Shown: positions 34,015 through 46,554 of the stretch, piece after piece
Layout of the letters: every line of letters begins with the position of its first letter
Position numbering within the stretch: position 1 is the first letter of the stretch
Source: Monodelphis domestica
Lineage: Eukaryota > Chordata > Mammalia > Didelphimorphia > Didelphidae
Assembly: GCF_027887165.1 (NCBI RefSeq)
Contig: NC_077234.1
Coordinates: forward strand, 254,582,973-254,646,972
DNA: 64,000 nt
Direction: 5' to 3'
The notes under the pieces: model-generated
What the model was told of the DNA's origin: nothing
Database searches by the model: none
What the model saw: the letters and a program-made list of their open reading frames with translations, nothing else
Program-made: the position numbers and the translations under genes

Positions 34015-35974
34015 ATTTTAGACAGCCTGTTGGGTATTAGGTGATAACTCGGAATTATTTTGGTTTGCATTTCTGTCTTTGGTAGTGATTTGGTCTGTAT
34101 TTTTTTTCTTTTTCATGTACCTATGTATGGCTTTGATTCCTTCATCAAAAAATTGTCTGTTTATGTCTTTTGCCCATTTATTAATAGGGGAGTGTCTATT
34201 CTTATAAATTTGATAAAAAGTTCTGCATATATTTTAGATATGATAAAGATATCTATACATTTCCCCCCAAATTTTCTGCTTTCTTTCAAATATTAGCAAC
34301 ATTTATTTTAGTTGTATAAAAACTTTAAAAATTTAATATATTAAAAATTATTCATTTTATATCTCACAGTGTTCTTTATATTTTGTTGACTCACAAATTC
34401 CTCACCTGTCCCTAATTCTGATGGGCAACATATTCCCTGTTCTAATTTACTTATCATACATCCTTTTATGTCTAGATTATGTATATATTTTGGCCTTATA
34501 ATAGTGAATGGTAAAAGATATTGATGAATGCCGAGTTTCTGCCAAACTAGTTTCCAGTAATCCCAGCAATTTTTTTTCCCTTAACAGTGTCATTATCTCC
34601 AAATGCTGGATCTATGATTTTTTCAAATGTCAGATTGCTATAATCTTTTACTGCTGTTTTGTTGTGTCTGTTCAAACACACTCGTTTACTTTCCTATTTC
34701 TTAGCCAGTATCAGATAGTTTTGATAGTCAGTGATTTATAATAAAATTTAATTCTGTCACTGCAATCTCCTTCCTTTATATTTTTATTAATTTTTTAAAA
34801 ATATCCTTAATCTTTTGTTCTTCCAAGTGAATTTTGTTATTATTTTTCTAGTACAAATATATATATATATATATATATATTTGGCAATTTAATTGAGATG
34901 GCATTGAATAAGTAGATTAGTTTAGGCAAGATTTTAATTTTCATTATAATTATCTTAATTACAATTAATTTGATTATTAATTTATTTAATTATATTCTCT
35001 CCATAAACAATAAATATTTCTGACTTTGTATAAAGTGTTTTAGTAGAGTATATATATACATATATATATGTATATATAGTATAGTAAAGTGTTCATATAG
35101 TTCATGGTGTGTTTTGGCAGTTACAGTCCTATGTATTTTATTCTATTTGTGATTATTTCAAATGGGATATCTCCAACCTTTCTTGTAAGACTTTGTTAGT
35201 AATGTTAAAAAGTATTGATAATTTCTTTGGGTTCAATTTTCTATCTTGCTATTTTGCTAAAATTATTGATAGTTTCAACAAATTTTCTAGTTGAATCTCT
35301 AAGATTTTCACTAGCATATACCATCATGTCATTTCCAGAGAGAGTTTTACTACCACTCTGCCATTCTGATACCTTCAATTTCTTTTTTCCCCTTCTTATT
35401 GCTATTGCAAACACTTCTAATGCTATGTTAAATGATATAGGTAATGATGGACATCATTGTTTCACTCCTAATATTATTGGGATGGCTTCCTGCTTCTCTA
35501 CTTTACAGATATAACTTGCTGACACATTTAGGTAGATGCTTTGTGTCATTTTAAGAAAAATTGCATTTTTATATGCCTTTCAGAAATTTAGTAGGAATAA
35601 GTATTGTATTTTGTCAAAGGTATTTTTCTGCATCTCTTGATATAATCATCTGGGTTTTGTATTAATTTTATTGTTGATATTTATTGATTATGTGGTTAAT
35701 TTTCCTTACATTAAACTATCACTGCCTTCCTGTTATTAATCTTGTTTGGTCATAATGTATTATGTTTGTGACAAATTTTTGTAGTCTCCTAGACAGTACT
35801 TTGTTTAGAATTTTTGCATCCACATTCATTAATTAGGCTATTTTATAATTTTTTTCTCTGTTATTGCTATTCCTGATTTAGGCATCAACACATATTTGTT
35901 TTGTTAAAGATGTTTGGTAATATTTCCTTCTTTCCTTCTTTTTTTCCAAATAATTTAATATTGGAATTAGTTGG
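34015..35974 (-). mobile_element. Old L1, reverse-transcriptase region of ORF2, minus strand
   Basis: Landmarks on the + strand: GGTATTAGGTGATAACTCGG (34,033), TTTTGCCCATTTATTAATAG (34,168), CTTTTGTTCTTCCAAGTG (34,813), ACCATCATGTCATTTCCAGA (35,320; the FADD region in reverse), TTTTTGCATCCACATTCATT (35,812). They appear in the same order in L1-B at 28,130-29,870. All frames are broken. A (TA)n run lies at about 34,857-34,881 and another TA/TG run at 35,050-35,080. Confidence 0.88.
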
Positions 35975-36290
35975 TGTGTAATTAGAAATCTTGAACCCTG
36001 GAACTACATTACCCAGCACCCCACTCTCCTCTTGTCATTACATACTGACATAGGCAGGATATACATTCTTCCTTTTTCCTCCTAGCTTTCTCTTTCCTTC
36101 CTGTCATGGCTTTGGTGGAGTAGCCTTTTTGAGCAGATGAATTAGCCTGGGCTCATGGTTTTATTTTGTTAAATAATTACCTTTTTATTCCTTTACTTCT
36201 CGTGATTATTAATAAATCTTATAAAATATAATATTTGGAGTTATTGTATATTGATTTTAATTTAATTCATGGCAACCAGCAAATTTCAAA
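35975..36290 (+). mobile_element. Putative solo LTR inside the old L1
   Basis: It starts near TGTGTAATTAG. It contains GGAACTACATTACCCAGCAC, GATGAATTAGCCTGGGCTC and ATTATTAATAAATCTTATAA (poly(A) signal), and ends near CATGGCAACCAGCA. The order resembles marsupial ERV LTRs known to me only in general terms. The flanks on both sides are L1. Borders are approximate. Confidence 0.55.
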
Positions 36291-36299
36291 AATAATTCT

Positions 36300-37565
36300 C
36301 AATTTTTAAAAGATAGCCTAGATGAATTTTGCAAAGCTGCGTTTCTCTCCTGCTGTTTCTGGTGTCCTGCTCTTGAAGTTTTTGGTTTGTTCCCCCCCTC
36401 CCCATTTTTGACTGGGTGTCTGCCTACTTTCTTTAGTTTGAATGACTTGGGGGGGGGGGCTCTTGGCAGAGGAGGGATAAGTCACTTCTCTCACCCATCT
36501 CCCTTCTCAGTATTTTTCTCTTTTGTTCTCCCATTGTCCTCTTTCTATTAATCTAGTCTTTCTTCTCTTATTCCCTCAGTCCCTTAAGGGGCCTTCTTTT
36601 GCTTTATCACTCCCTTATCCTATCCCAGTCCCTCTATTAAAACCTTCCCCTTTCTGCCCCGCTTCTCTGTGTGCTAAAAAGATTTTTATCCTTCTTATTC
36701 TGGATGTTGCTCTTTCTTTATTCCAGATCTGATGAGAGTAGGCTTCTAGTACTACCAGCCCTCTACTCCCTCCTCCCCCTTTCCATGGCAGTTCCTCCAC
36801 TCAATCCTCCTCCATATGATATGGTCATTCCATCCTACCTCTTTCTGATCTAATACACTTTTACTTCAATTTCATCTATGCATGTCCCTTCAAAGGATCA
36901 AGGCAATAATGCCATTCCCCGTGCTCCTAAATAGCATTTTCCAATACATTTATCAAATATTTTTTTTCCATTTTGGGTCACTTATAATGTCTTTCATCCT
37001 TATCTTTTTATGTTTCTTATAAACCAAAATTTCTATTGGGCTCTGGATTTTCCCCCAGGAATAGCAGAAAATCCTTTCATTCACTAAATATTCTTTTTTT
37101 GCCTTTAATAATCCAGCTCATCTTTGCTCTGTTTGTTATTCTTATTTATAAGCTGAGTTCTTTTGCTTTACAATGTCCTGAATTCTATTATTGTTGTAGC
37201 TGCTTAGTTTTGTGTTTTCTGACAGTAACTTCATAGTATTTATTTTTCCTATTACTGGCAGTATTTATTTTCCCATAAACTGGAAGGTATGGAATTTAGC
37301 AACGGTGTTCTGTGAATTTTCATCTATATGTCTGGTGATTGGTATAGATTAGTAGATTCTTTTGATTTATTTTCTACCCTCTGATTCTATAATTTCTGAG
37401 TAGATTCCCTTGATGATTTTTTGAAATATGGTATCTTAATTATTTTTTTTAGTCATAACATTCCAGAAATCCAACTCTTCTCATATTGACTCCCTTTGAT
37501 CTATTTTCCAGGTAAACTATTTGTGTATGTGATGTCATCTTCTTTATTATCTTCTATTAGTTCAT
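36300..37565 (-). mobile_element. Old L1, spacer and ORF1 region, minus strand
   Basis: A pyrimidine-rich spacer (36,480-36,850) is followed by sequence resembling the ORF1 region in reverse, for example GACTCCCTTTGATCTATTTTCC near 37,485 (the end of the coiled coil). This is the order seen in L1-B after ORF2. The endonuclease part of ORF2 seems to be missing between 35,974 and 36,300. Run of Gs at 36,449-36,459. Confidence 0.65.
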
Positions 37566-38061
37566 TCTTTTGATTTGGCTTTATTTCTGATGGTTGTAAG
37601 AGATCATAAGATTCACCTTGTGCAATTATAGTAGGTAATAAATTATTTTCTTCTTTGAGATTCTGGATCTCTTTTTCCATAACTATGATTATTGTTTTTA
37701 TATTTCTATTTATTTTAATATTTTATTTATATCATATAATATTATATTTATATATAACACATAACTATTATTTAAACTTTTAGAGTTTGACAAATATCCA
37801 TATTCAAATGAATAAAAAGTTATTAAATGCTGACTAAAGAGAAAGGCATTTTTCTCCTTGTTTGAACAACATACCTTTAAAATGACAAACCTATTTCTTT
37901 TTTCCTTTGGGCAAAAGAATGGCTTTCTTTCCCATTCTTTTGGCTTTTTATTTAATATATATTTGGTCATCTGTTTGAATACTTTGTTGATATACTTGTA
38001 GAAAAATGCATTTTAATTCATGGTTTCATTAGGATAACTTTTGTTGTATGTTAGGTAAATC
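37566..38061. other. AT-rich non-coding DNA, nothing recognised
   Basis: Short low-complexity frames only. Confidence 0.45.
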
Positions 38062-38225
38062 TAACAAAATTGTAAGAGTGCTAAACTTGGTGTCCCAGAA
38101 CCTTAGTTCTGGTTCCAGCTCTGGGGCTTGTTCACTATCTGGCACTGGGCAATTTAATTCATCTTCAGGTACACCAATTTCTTTATCCATGAAATGGGAA
38201 GAAAGCCAATGAAACTAAAGATGCT
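38062..38225 (+). repeat. MIR-type SINE
   Basis: GTTCTGGTTCCAGCTCTGG (B-box region), CACTGGGCAATTTAATTC (core) and CAATTTCTTTATCCATGAAA with TGGGAAG fit the MIR order. A short (CA)n lies at 38,258-38,271. Confidence 0.65.
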
Positions 38226-38271
38226 GAATATTTTTTTTCAAGCAAAAACAAAACAACACACACACACACAC

Positions 38272-39511
38272 TAAAGAAACTCAGAAAAACAACCCTACCT
38301 TCTGCGGTTATTGGGACAAAATAAGATGTGTGGAAAAATATTATAACTCTAAAATGCCATATAAAATTATGCATTTTGATAAACATTTAAATAGCCATAT
38401 ATTTTGGAGTATGAAAGATTAAATTTGTCCACATTGGAAAATTTAAGTTGAAACTTGTACTAATTTGTTGTAAAGGCCTACATACATCTTGTGAATGCTA
38501 TTTTTTTTGCTAGATTTATGAAAATCGCCTTGTTCTTTGATTCATATGCATTTGCAAGAGGAGAAAACACATTCTATTAATTATTTTCCATAAAGCACAT
38601 TTTAGCTCAGACTATCTAAGAGAGGTCTAGGAAAGCAAGAGAATATTATAATTTTTTTAAACTAAATGTGGCCTGAAACTGACTTTTAAAAATACTCATA
38701 GAAATGAAAAATACACGCTTTCTTTTTCTCTTTTGAGAAAGAAATGCCTTACATACAAAAATTTAAAATTCAAGAGGATCCCCAAAAATACATTTTAGCA
38801 CCCCAAGAGACAGACTCGAATTTGAACTGCAGCTTTGGAAAGTTTGCTCCTGCATTGTTTTAGACCCCTGAGCTAGGGACTGAATCCTGCAAATCTAGCA
38901 ATACTAGAACATTAAGATTAACTATAAGATATTATCAGTGCTTATTTATGATTTAACATTGTTTTCATTAAATCCTTTGCATTTTGTTTTTGAAAATAAA
39001 ATTATGCATGAAAAAATAGTTTTCTTTTAAATTATATAAACATATATTTGTACACATTTATGAATGAATGCATAAATGTATAAGTTTACATACAGATGTG
39101 TGTATCCTGCATTTTAATGTAGTTTTATTTGGAAGGTTAAGGAAATTGCATGCTATAAAATAGAGGGAGGATTTAGATGAGTACTTATTTCTTAAATAAA
39201 TATAAATTAAATTAAATTACTTTGATATTATAATTTGATTGAATAATAATTACCAAAATATTTTTTCTTTGGAGAACTGCAGATTAATGAATCTCTTTTC
39301 CTTTTTTAAAGATTTTATATGAAGCTATAAATAGGCTCATAGACTCCTACTCAACATAAATGTACTTTTTCTTTAAGAAGCATGATGTCTAAAAATATAT
39401 TGAAATTTATTTCTACATCTCAGTTTTAATTTAGCTTTGCCCTCTATTCATAAAAGCATGTTGCAGTGAGGGAAGAGAAAACAACGACTTTTTTTTTTTT
39501 AGGAATGACTT
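38272..39511. other. AT-rich non-coding DNA, nothing recognised
   Basis: No gene or clear repeat family was seen. Confidence 0.45.
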
Positions 39512-39516
39512 TAAAT

Positions 39517-39547
<31 letters not shown>

Positions 39548-39897
39548 TTTTAATTTAAGTTAATTTATTTAGTCAAATAGAACATTATGCCTTGGTTACA
39601 AGAATTATATTATTTCCTTCCCTCCCTTACCCCCACCCTTTCCCGCAGCCAACATGCAATTTCATTGGGTATTACATGTGTGCTTGATCAAAACTTATTT
39701 CCATGTTGTTGGTGTTTGCATTAGGATGTTCATTTAGAGTTTACATCCCCAGCCATATCCTCTTGACCCATATATTGAAGCAGTTGATGTGCTTCTTTGT
39801 TTCTACTCCCACAGTTTTTCCTCTGTATGTGGAGAGTGTTTTTTCTCATAGATCCCTCCAAGTTGTTTAGATCACAGTGTTGCTACTGATGGAGAAG

Positions 39898-42621
39898 TCC
39901 ATTACATTTGATTGTACCACAGTGTCTCTGTGTACAATGTTCTCCTGGCTCTGCTCCTCTCACTCTGCATCAATTCCTGGAGGTTGTTCCAGTCTCCATG
40001 GAATTCCTCCACTTTATTATTCCTTTAAGCACAATAGTATTCCATCACCAACAGATACCACAACTTGTTCAGTCATTCTCCAATTGAAGGACATCCCCTC
40101 ATTTTCCAATTTTTTTTGCCACCACAAAGAGAGCAGCTATAAATATTCGTGTACATGTCTTTTTCCTTATTATCTCTTTGAGGTACAAACCCAGCACTGC
40201 TATGGCTGGATCAAAGGGAAAACAGTTTTTTAGTCACCTTTGGGCATAGTTCCAAATTGCCCTCCAGAATAGTTGTATCAATTCACAAATCCACCAGGAA
40301 TGTATTAATGTCCTGACTTTGTCACATTTCCTCCAGCATTCATTACTTTCCCTTGCTGTTATGTTAGCCAATCTGCTAGGTGTGAGTTGATATCTCAGAG
40401 TTGTTTTGATTTGCATCTCTCTGATTATAAGAGATTTAGAACACTTGCATGTGCTTATTAATAGTTTTGATTTCTTTTACTGAAAATTGACTATTTATGT
40501 CCCTTGCGCATTTATCAGTTGTAGAATGGCCTGATTTTTTTGTACAATTGGTTTGCTCTTTATAAATTTGAGTAATTAGACCTTTGTCAGACATTTTTGT
40601 TATGAGGATTGTTTCCCAATTGGTTGCTTCCCTTCTAATTTTGGTTGCATTGGTTTTGTTTGTACAAAGACATATTAATTTGATGTAATCAAAATTATTG
40701 ATTTTACATTTTGTGATTTTTTTCTAGCTCTTGAGCTGTTTGTTATTTTTAGGAAAGGCCCTTCTATTCTTATGCTTTCTAGTATTTTCAGAAGGAATGT
40801 TGTATTTTGTCAAAGGATTTTTCTGCATCAATTGAGATAATCATGTAATTTTTGTCAGTTTGCTTGCTAATGTGGTCAATTATGTGGATGGTTTTCCGAA
40901 TATTGAACCATCCTTGCATTCCTGGTATGAATCCTAACTGGTCATAGTGAATAATGCTCATGATCACTTGCTGGAGTCTTTCTGCTAGTATCCTATTTAA
41001 GATTTTTGCATCTATATTCATTAAGGAGATTGATCTATAGTTTTCTTTCTCTGTCTTTGACCTGCCGGGTTTTTGGATCAGTACCATATTTCTGTCATAA
41101 AAAGAATTTGGTAGAACTGCTTTTTTGATTATTCTATTAAATAATTTGTATAATATTGGGATTAGTTGTTCTTTCAAGGTTTGATAGAATTGATTTGTGA
41201 ATCTGGACTTGGGGATTTTTTCTTAGGGAGTTCTTTGATGGTTTGTTCAATTTCTTTTTCTGATATGGGGTAGTTTAGGTAGGTTATTTATTCCTCTGTT
41301 AGTTTAGGCAATTTATATTTTTGTAAATATTCATCCATATCACCTAGATTGCTATATTTATTGCCATATAATTGGGCATAAATATTTTTAATGATGGTCT
41401 TAATTTCCTCTTCATTGGAGGTGAGGTCTCCCTTTTCATCTTGGATACTATCAGTTTGGTTTTCTTCTCTCCTTTTTAAAATTAGATTGACCAGTACTTT
41501 GTCTATGTTATGTTTTTTTGAAGTACCAGCTTCTTGTCTTATTTATTAAATCAATAATTCTTTGACTTTCAATTTTATTAATTTCTCCTTTGATTTTTAG
41601 GATCTCTAGTTTAGTCTTTATCTGAAGATTTTTAATTTGTTCATTTTCTATTTTTTAATATGCATGACCTATTCATTGACCTATGCCTTCTCTAATTTGT
41701 TAATAAATGAACTCAAGGATATAAATTACCCTCCTGAGTACTGCTTTGCCTTCACCTCATAGATTTTGAAAGGATGTCTCATCATTGTCATTTTTTTCAA
41801 TGAAATTATTAATTGTTTCTATGATTTGTTCTTTAACTAACCAATTCTGGAGAATCATATTGTTTAATTTCCAATTAGTTTTTGATTTGCCTCTCCATGT
41901 ACCCTTACTAATTATTATTTTCATAGCATTATGATCTGAGAAGGTTATATTTATTATTTCTTCTGTTTTGCACTTGTTTGAAATGTTTTTATGCCCTACT
42001 ACATCGTCAGTCTTTATGAATGTACCATGTGCTGCTGAAAAGAAGGTGTATTCCCTTTTGTCCCTATTTATTTTTCTCCATTTATATATTAACTCAAATT
42101 TTTCTCAGATTTCATTCACTTCTTTTACCTCTTTCTTATTTACTTTTTGGTTTGGTTTATCTAGTTCTGATAGAGTTCAGGTCTCCTACTAGTATATTTT
42201 TTCTATCTATTTCATTCTTGAGCTCTACTAGTTTTTCCTTTAGAAATTTGGAAGATATGCCATTTGGTGCATACATGTTGATTACTGATATTCCCTCTTT
42301 GTCTATACTGCCTTTTATCAGGATGTAATTACCTTCCCTATCTCTTTTAACTAGATTTATTTTTACTTTGGCTTTGTCAGATATCATGATTTCAACTCCT
42401 GCCTTCTTTTTATCAGTTGATGCCCAATAGATCTGATTCCATCGTCTTACTTTCACCCTATGCATATCTATATTCCTCATGTGTGTTTCTTGTAGACAGC
42501 ATTTGGTAGGGTTTTGTTTTCTAATCCACTCTGCTATTTGCTTGTGTTTTATGGGTGAGTTCATGCCATTAACATTCAGAGTTATGATTATCAGCTGTGT
42601 TTCCCAGATTTTGATTTCCAC
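39898..42621 (-). pseudogene. L1-C ORF2, broken and internally deleted
   Basis: The endonuclease half is open at 42,157-42,621 and keeps [20 protein letters not shown] and LVGDLN, then breaks. A reverse-transcriptase piece at 40,788-41,177 ([28 protein letters not shown]) ends where the deletion begins, so the catalytic FADD block is absent. C-terminal pieces remain at 40,234-40,416. The start is taken at or near 42,621 by analogy with L1-B. It cannot encode a working enzyme. Confidence 0.88.
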
Positions 42622-43062
42622 TCCTAGTCCTGCCTTTCTTCTTTCACTGTTTCCTTTTCCAACAATGTTTTGTTTTTAATCAGTCCCCCTAATTCCCACC
42701 CTTGTTTTACTTCCCTTTCTACTCCCCTTTTATTCCTCTCTTATTTTCTTTACAGTCTTTTTATACTACCCCCACCCTCTCCCTTCCTTTTACTGCTTCC
42801 CTCCTCACCAGTCCATTTGTTACCCTTCTACTTCCCAATAGTTTGCAAATCAATTCTCTGCCCCAATGTATTTTATTGTTCTTCCTGCATTGAGTCAATT
42901 TCAATGAACATGAGTTGAGTATTTCCTATCTCCAACCTCTTTACCCTTCCAGTGTATTGATGTTCTCCCCTTCCCACTGTGAGCTTCTTTGTGACATATA
43001 AATTTATCCCCTTTTTTCTTTTCCCATTTATTTTAGTAATAACCTCTTTTTTTAGCTTTAGT

Positions 43063-43066
43063 TGTG

Positions 43067-43120
<54 letters not shown>
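43063..43120. repeat. (TG)n-(TA)n-(CA)n palindromic microsatellite
   Basis: TGTGTGTGTGTCTA is followed by about 30 bp of (TA)n and then TAGACACACACA. The whole run is self-complementary and lies in the L1-C spacer. Confidence 0.9.
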
Positions 43121-43439
43121 GATATATGTGTATTCATGCATACATATATCTATATACATATTTATGTCTTGGCATTTCATCCTATTCACTTTGTCACTGT
43201 TCCCTCTGTGTGTAATTCTTCTAGCTACCCAGTTAATAATAACAATTTTTAAGAGTTACCAATGACTTCTTTTCTTATAGATATTCATATCATTTTAACT
43301 TATTGGGTCTCTTAAAATAAAATTTTATTTTGTTTTGGTTTGTTTTTCTTTTTTCCCTCTTTCTTAATTACCTTTTGATGATTCTCTTGAGTTCTGTGCT
43401 TGGGGATCAAATTTTCTGTTCAGTTATGTTCTTTTCTTT

Positions 43440-44428
43440 ACAAATGCTTGGAATTCTTCTATTTTGTTAAATGTCTATACTGTCCCCTGTAAAAATATAG
43501 TCATTTTTCTGGGTAATTGATTCTTCATTGTAGACCTATTTCCCTTGCTTTCTGGAATACAATATTCCATGTCTGTCGGTCCTTCAGTGTAGATGCAGCC
43601 AGTTCTTGTGTCATCCTCATTTTCCATGGTATCTGAATGACTTTTTTTAGCAGCTTGCAATATTTTTATCTTGGTCTGACAGTTCTTGAATTTGGCTATA
43701 ACATTCCTGGGTGTTGTCAGTTGGGGATTAAGTACAGGAGGTCATCTGTGGATTCTTTCAATTTCCACTTTTGCCTCTTGTTCTAGAATATTGGGGCAGT
43801 TTTCTTGGATCATTTCCTGTAAAATGATATCCACGCTTTTTCATTTGTCATGGTCTCACAGTAGACCAATGATTCTTAAGTTGTCTCTCCTGGAACAATT
43901 TTGTAAATGTTCTCTTTTGTGAATGAGGTGCTTCATATTTTCTTCAATTTTTTCATTCCTTTGATTTTGTTTTATAGTGTCCTGCTCCTTGTGAAGTCAC
44001 TTGTTTCTAGTTGTTGTATTCTGGATTTTATAGACTGGATTTTAAAGACTGGATTTCATTCCTGGCTTTTTGGTCATCCTCCTTCTGGTCTGATTTTCTT
44101 TGGAGGTCATGTTTCATGTCCTTTGCCTCATTTTCAAGTGGGTTGATTTTGGCTTTCAAGATACTATTTTCTTGTTTTACTTCAAGTGCCTCTGTTTCCA
44201 GATGACTTATTTTATTTTTAAATTATTTTCCCAGTTGTCTTCAGCCTCTCTTAATTGTGTTTTGAATTGTATTTTGAGTTCTTCCAGAGCCTGTACCCCA
44301 TTTGCTGGGGTTTCTGTTTTTTTGAATTGTGTCCCCTCATCCTTCTCTGTTCCATTTGCTCTTTGTTCATTGCCTGGATAGAAACTGTCATTTGTAATTT
44401 CTTTTTTCTTTTTCTGTTGTTTGCTCAT
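43440..44428 (-). pseudogene. L1-C ORF1, broken
   Basis: The frame starts at 44,428 (MSKQQKKKKEITNDSFYPGN), which aligns in layout with the basic N-termini of the other ORF1 proteins. It stays open to 44,207, then decays. The C-terminal domain is recognisable at 43,475-43,660 (PRKMTIFLQGT). The same frame is also open 103 codons upstream into the 5' UTR (to 44,737); I regard this as chance. Confidence 0.75.
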
Positions 44429-45093
44429 ATTTACCCCTTCTTTACACCCTGTAGTTGTCTGTGCTTTTGCTCCTCTCATTTTTTTGTGGTTTGGGGCTTT
44501 TCTCTTAGCCTTCACCCTTGGATCTTTGTGTACAAATCTCTCAGCGCAGTCTTTGGGGGAGGGGTTTTGGAGCTTGAGCTTCCCTGCCCTCTGAAAGATT
44601 GGACTGGAATAAGTCCATCTGGGTTGAGCTGGATATGCCCCAAGGCCAAAACCTCGGGAATAGGGGGTAATATGGAATGTCTTCTCTGCTTCAACTGGGC
44701 TGCCTGCTCTAATCTTCTTCTCTAACTGTTTCTCCATCGCCTGTGTTCAGTGCTCTGAACCTGGCATAGCTTTACCCTCATGGTACTCACTCCAGACCAG
44801 CACCTTTGCCCACCCAGATGTTCCATTTGTCACTGGAGGCTTAGAGTTCTAGGTGGTGGAAGGGTCCCAGGACCTTCCTTCTTCCTTCCCCTTAAGCCTG
44901 AGTGTTCTTGAATTCTGGCTTTTGGGGAGCATACCTTTTATGTTGAGTCCAGCAGGAGGGTTCCTTGTCTCTGTCTTGTTGTTAAGTTTGATTTTCCATC
45001 TCCTAGGAGCATTTAGTTGTAATCGGTAAGGAAGGTTTTCAGAGCTCTGAACTTTCTCTGCCTCTATGCCACCATCTTGACTCCGCCTTCTCC

Positions 45094-45414
45094 TAGAATC
45101 AACATTTCTTCTAAGAAGAATTATTTTCAAAATCATTTTAAGATAAAAATGTTGTTTATCAAGTGTTTCTGTTTTTATCTTCTGTCAGATCAGATGACCT
45201 TTTCTCATATAGGTTGGAAATTGGAAACTACAATGTGAAAGTAGATAAATATACCTATAAATTTGTAGCTTCAGAATATGTTTTGCAAAAGTTACATAGC
45301 ATGCAAATAATACACAAATAACTAGGTTTTTAGATATATTTAATAAAATTAAATCAAAAAGTATAATGTTTAAAGTGGTGTATTATTATAATGATAGCAA
45401 GGTAAATAAATACT
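45094..45414. other. AT-rich non-coding DNA, nothing recognised
   Basis: Nothing identified between the L1-C 5' end and the MIR. Confidence 0.45.
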
Positions 45415-45770
45415 GCCAGGTAGTATAATTGGTAGAGTTCCATGTCTGGAGTCAGGAAAACCTGAGTTTGAATCCTATCTTAGACATTTACTATCTATGT
45501 GATCCTGGGCAAGTTTCTTAATTGCCCTCTGCTTCAGTTCTCTCATCTATGAAATAGAGATAATAACTCATATAGTTATGTAAATTAAATGAGATAATAA
45601 CTGCAAAAAACCTAGCACAGTCCTTGGAATATTTTCAATATCATAAAAATATTATTATTCATGTTATCATTCTTGTTATATAATACCTGGGACATAGTAG
45701 ATGCTAAATAAATGTTGTTATTATTTTCATTATTATTATATATAAACATTATAGTAATTGTTATTAACAA
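45415..45770 (+). repeat. MIR-type SINE
   Basis: CAGGAAAACCTGAGTTTGAA, CTATGTGATCCTGGGCAAG, CTCATCTATGAAATAGAGAT, TAGCACAGTCCTTGGAAT and a late GGACATAGTAGATGCTAAAT give a nearly complete MIR-like element ending in TTATTATTATAT. Confidence 0.75.
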
Positions 45771-45814
45771 TACTATGGCCACAAAATTTGAACTAGAATG
45801 GAAATGTGTTTCTA

Positions 45815-45945
45815 CTGAGGGAATGCAAGCTCCACAAAGTAAGTGATTATTTCATTTTGGCCTTGTAACAATAACACCTAGCATAGTTCCCAATATGTAA
45901 TATGAACTAGATCAATTATTGATTTATTGACCACAAAAGCAATCT
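45815..45945 (+). repeat. LINE-2 3' terminus fragment
   Basis: GCAAGCTCCACAAAGTAAGT and ACACCTAGCATAGTTCCCAA correspond to the 'GTGAGCTCC' and 'CCTAGCACAGTGCC' segments near the L2 3' end. Strongly diverged. Confidence 0.5.
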
Positions 45946-46049
45946 AATTCAACATTATCTAAAAGGACATGTCTTATAACACATTCCCAAGAACTAGTTT
46001 TGAAGATGTCATTCTGTGAGATCATACCACTTCCCAAGATACTCCATAC

Positions 46050-46400
46050 CACTACAATAAGTGCAAGTTGTTAGAAAGATTATATTTTTCTCTTTATATC
46101 ATTTGCTTCTTAAATTTCTATCCATTATTCCTAGTTCTACTCTCTGGAGGCAAGTAGAATATGTCTAATTCCTCTTCCAAATAATAACTTTTCAATGTTC
46201 ATAAATGTAGCTCTCGTGTCCCACCTGATTGTCCATTATCCCATGGGAAACATTCATTATTCTTCTGAATGGACCTTACATTATGCCTACTAGTTCTATT
46301 GTCATCATGGCCATTTGAAGATGTTTATACTTAACAATGTTTACTGAAAATGTAGCAACCAGAATAAAAAAAAATAATCTGATGTGACCTGATCAATCCA
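46050..46400 (+). repeat. CR1/L3-type LINE fragment
   Basis: TCCTAGTTCTACTCTCTGGA, AATATGTCTAATTCCTCTTC and GCTCTCGTGTCCCACCTGA, then AACCAGAATAAAA and CTGATGTGACCTGATCAA, follow the 3'-end order of CR1/L3 LINEs as I know it. Confidence 0.6.
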
Positions 46401-46554
46401 TAATACCAGAAAATTATCATCTCCCTCATTGTAGACGGCCAGATTTCCTTGATGCAGTCTCTCTTAATAACATTATTCTTTTTTCGTTGCTGTGTTCCAC
46501 ATTCTTGCTAATATTGCAAGTGCTGTCCACTAAAACACCAGAAAACTTTCCATA

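Larger units (their letters stand above)
39512..45093 (-). mobile_element. Degenerate full-length-type L1 ('L1-C') with internal deletion
   Basis: An L1 of about 5.6 kb on the - strand, with a (TTTA)n tail (39,514-39,555) and a 5' end reading GGCGGAGTCAAGATGGTGG. ORF2 C-terminal (39,898-40,720), reverse-transcriptase (40,770-42,150), endonuclease (to 42,621), spacer, ORF1 (about 43,440-44,428) and 5' UTR (to about 45,093) follow in order. About 1.1 kb is missing at about 40,735. The tail carries no obvious target-site duplication. Confidence 0.9.

Noticed and set aside
38800..38885. tRNA-like sequence on the - strand (TAGCTCAGG and TTCAAATTCGAG)
   Set aside because: A- and B-box-like words are present, but no cloverleaf forms: the T stem and anticodon stem do not pair.
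44207..44737. 176-codon frame as a longer ORF1 starting in the L1-C 5' UTR
   Set aside because: The ORF1 start by comparison is at 44,428; the upstream open part has no counterpart in other L1s here.
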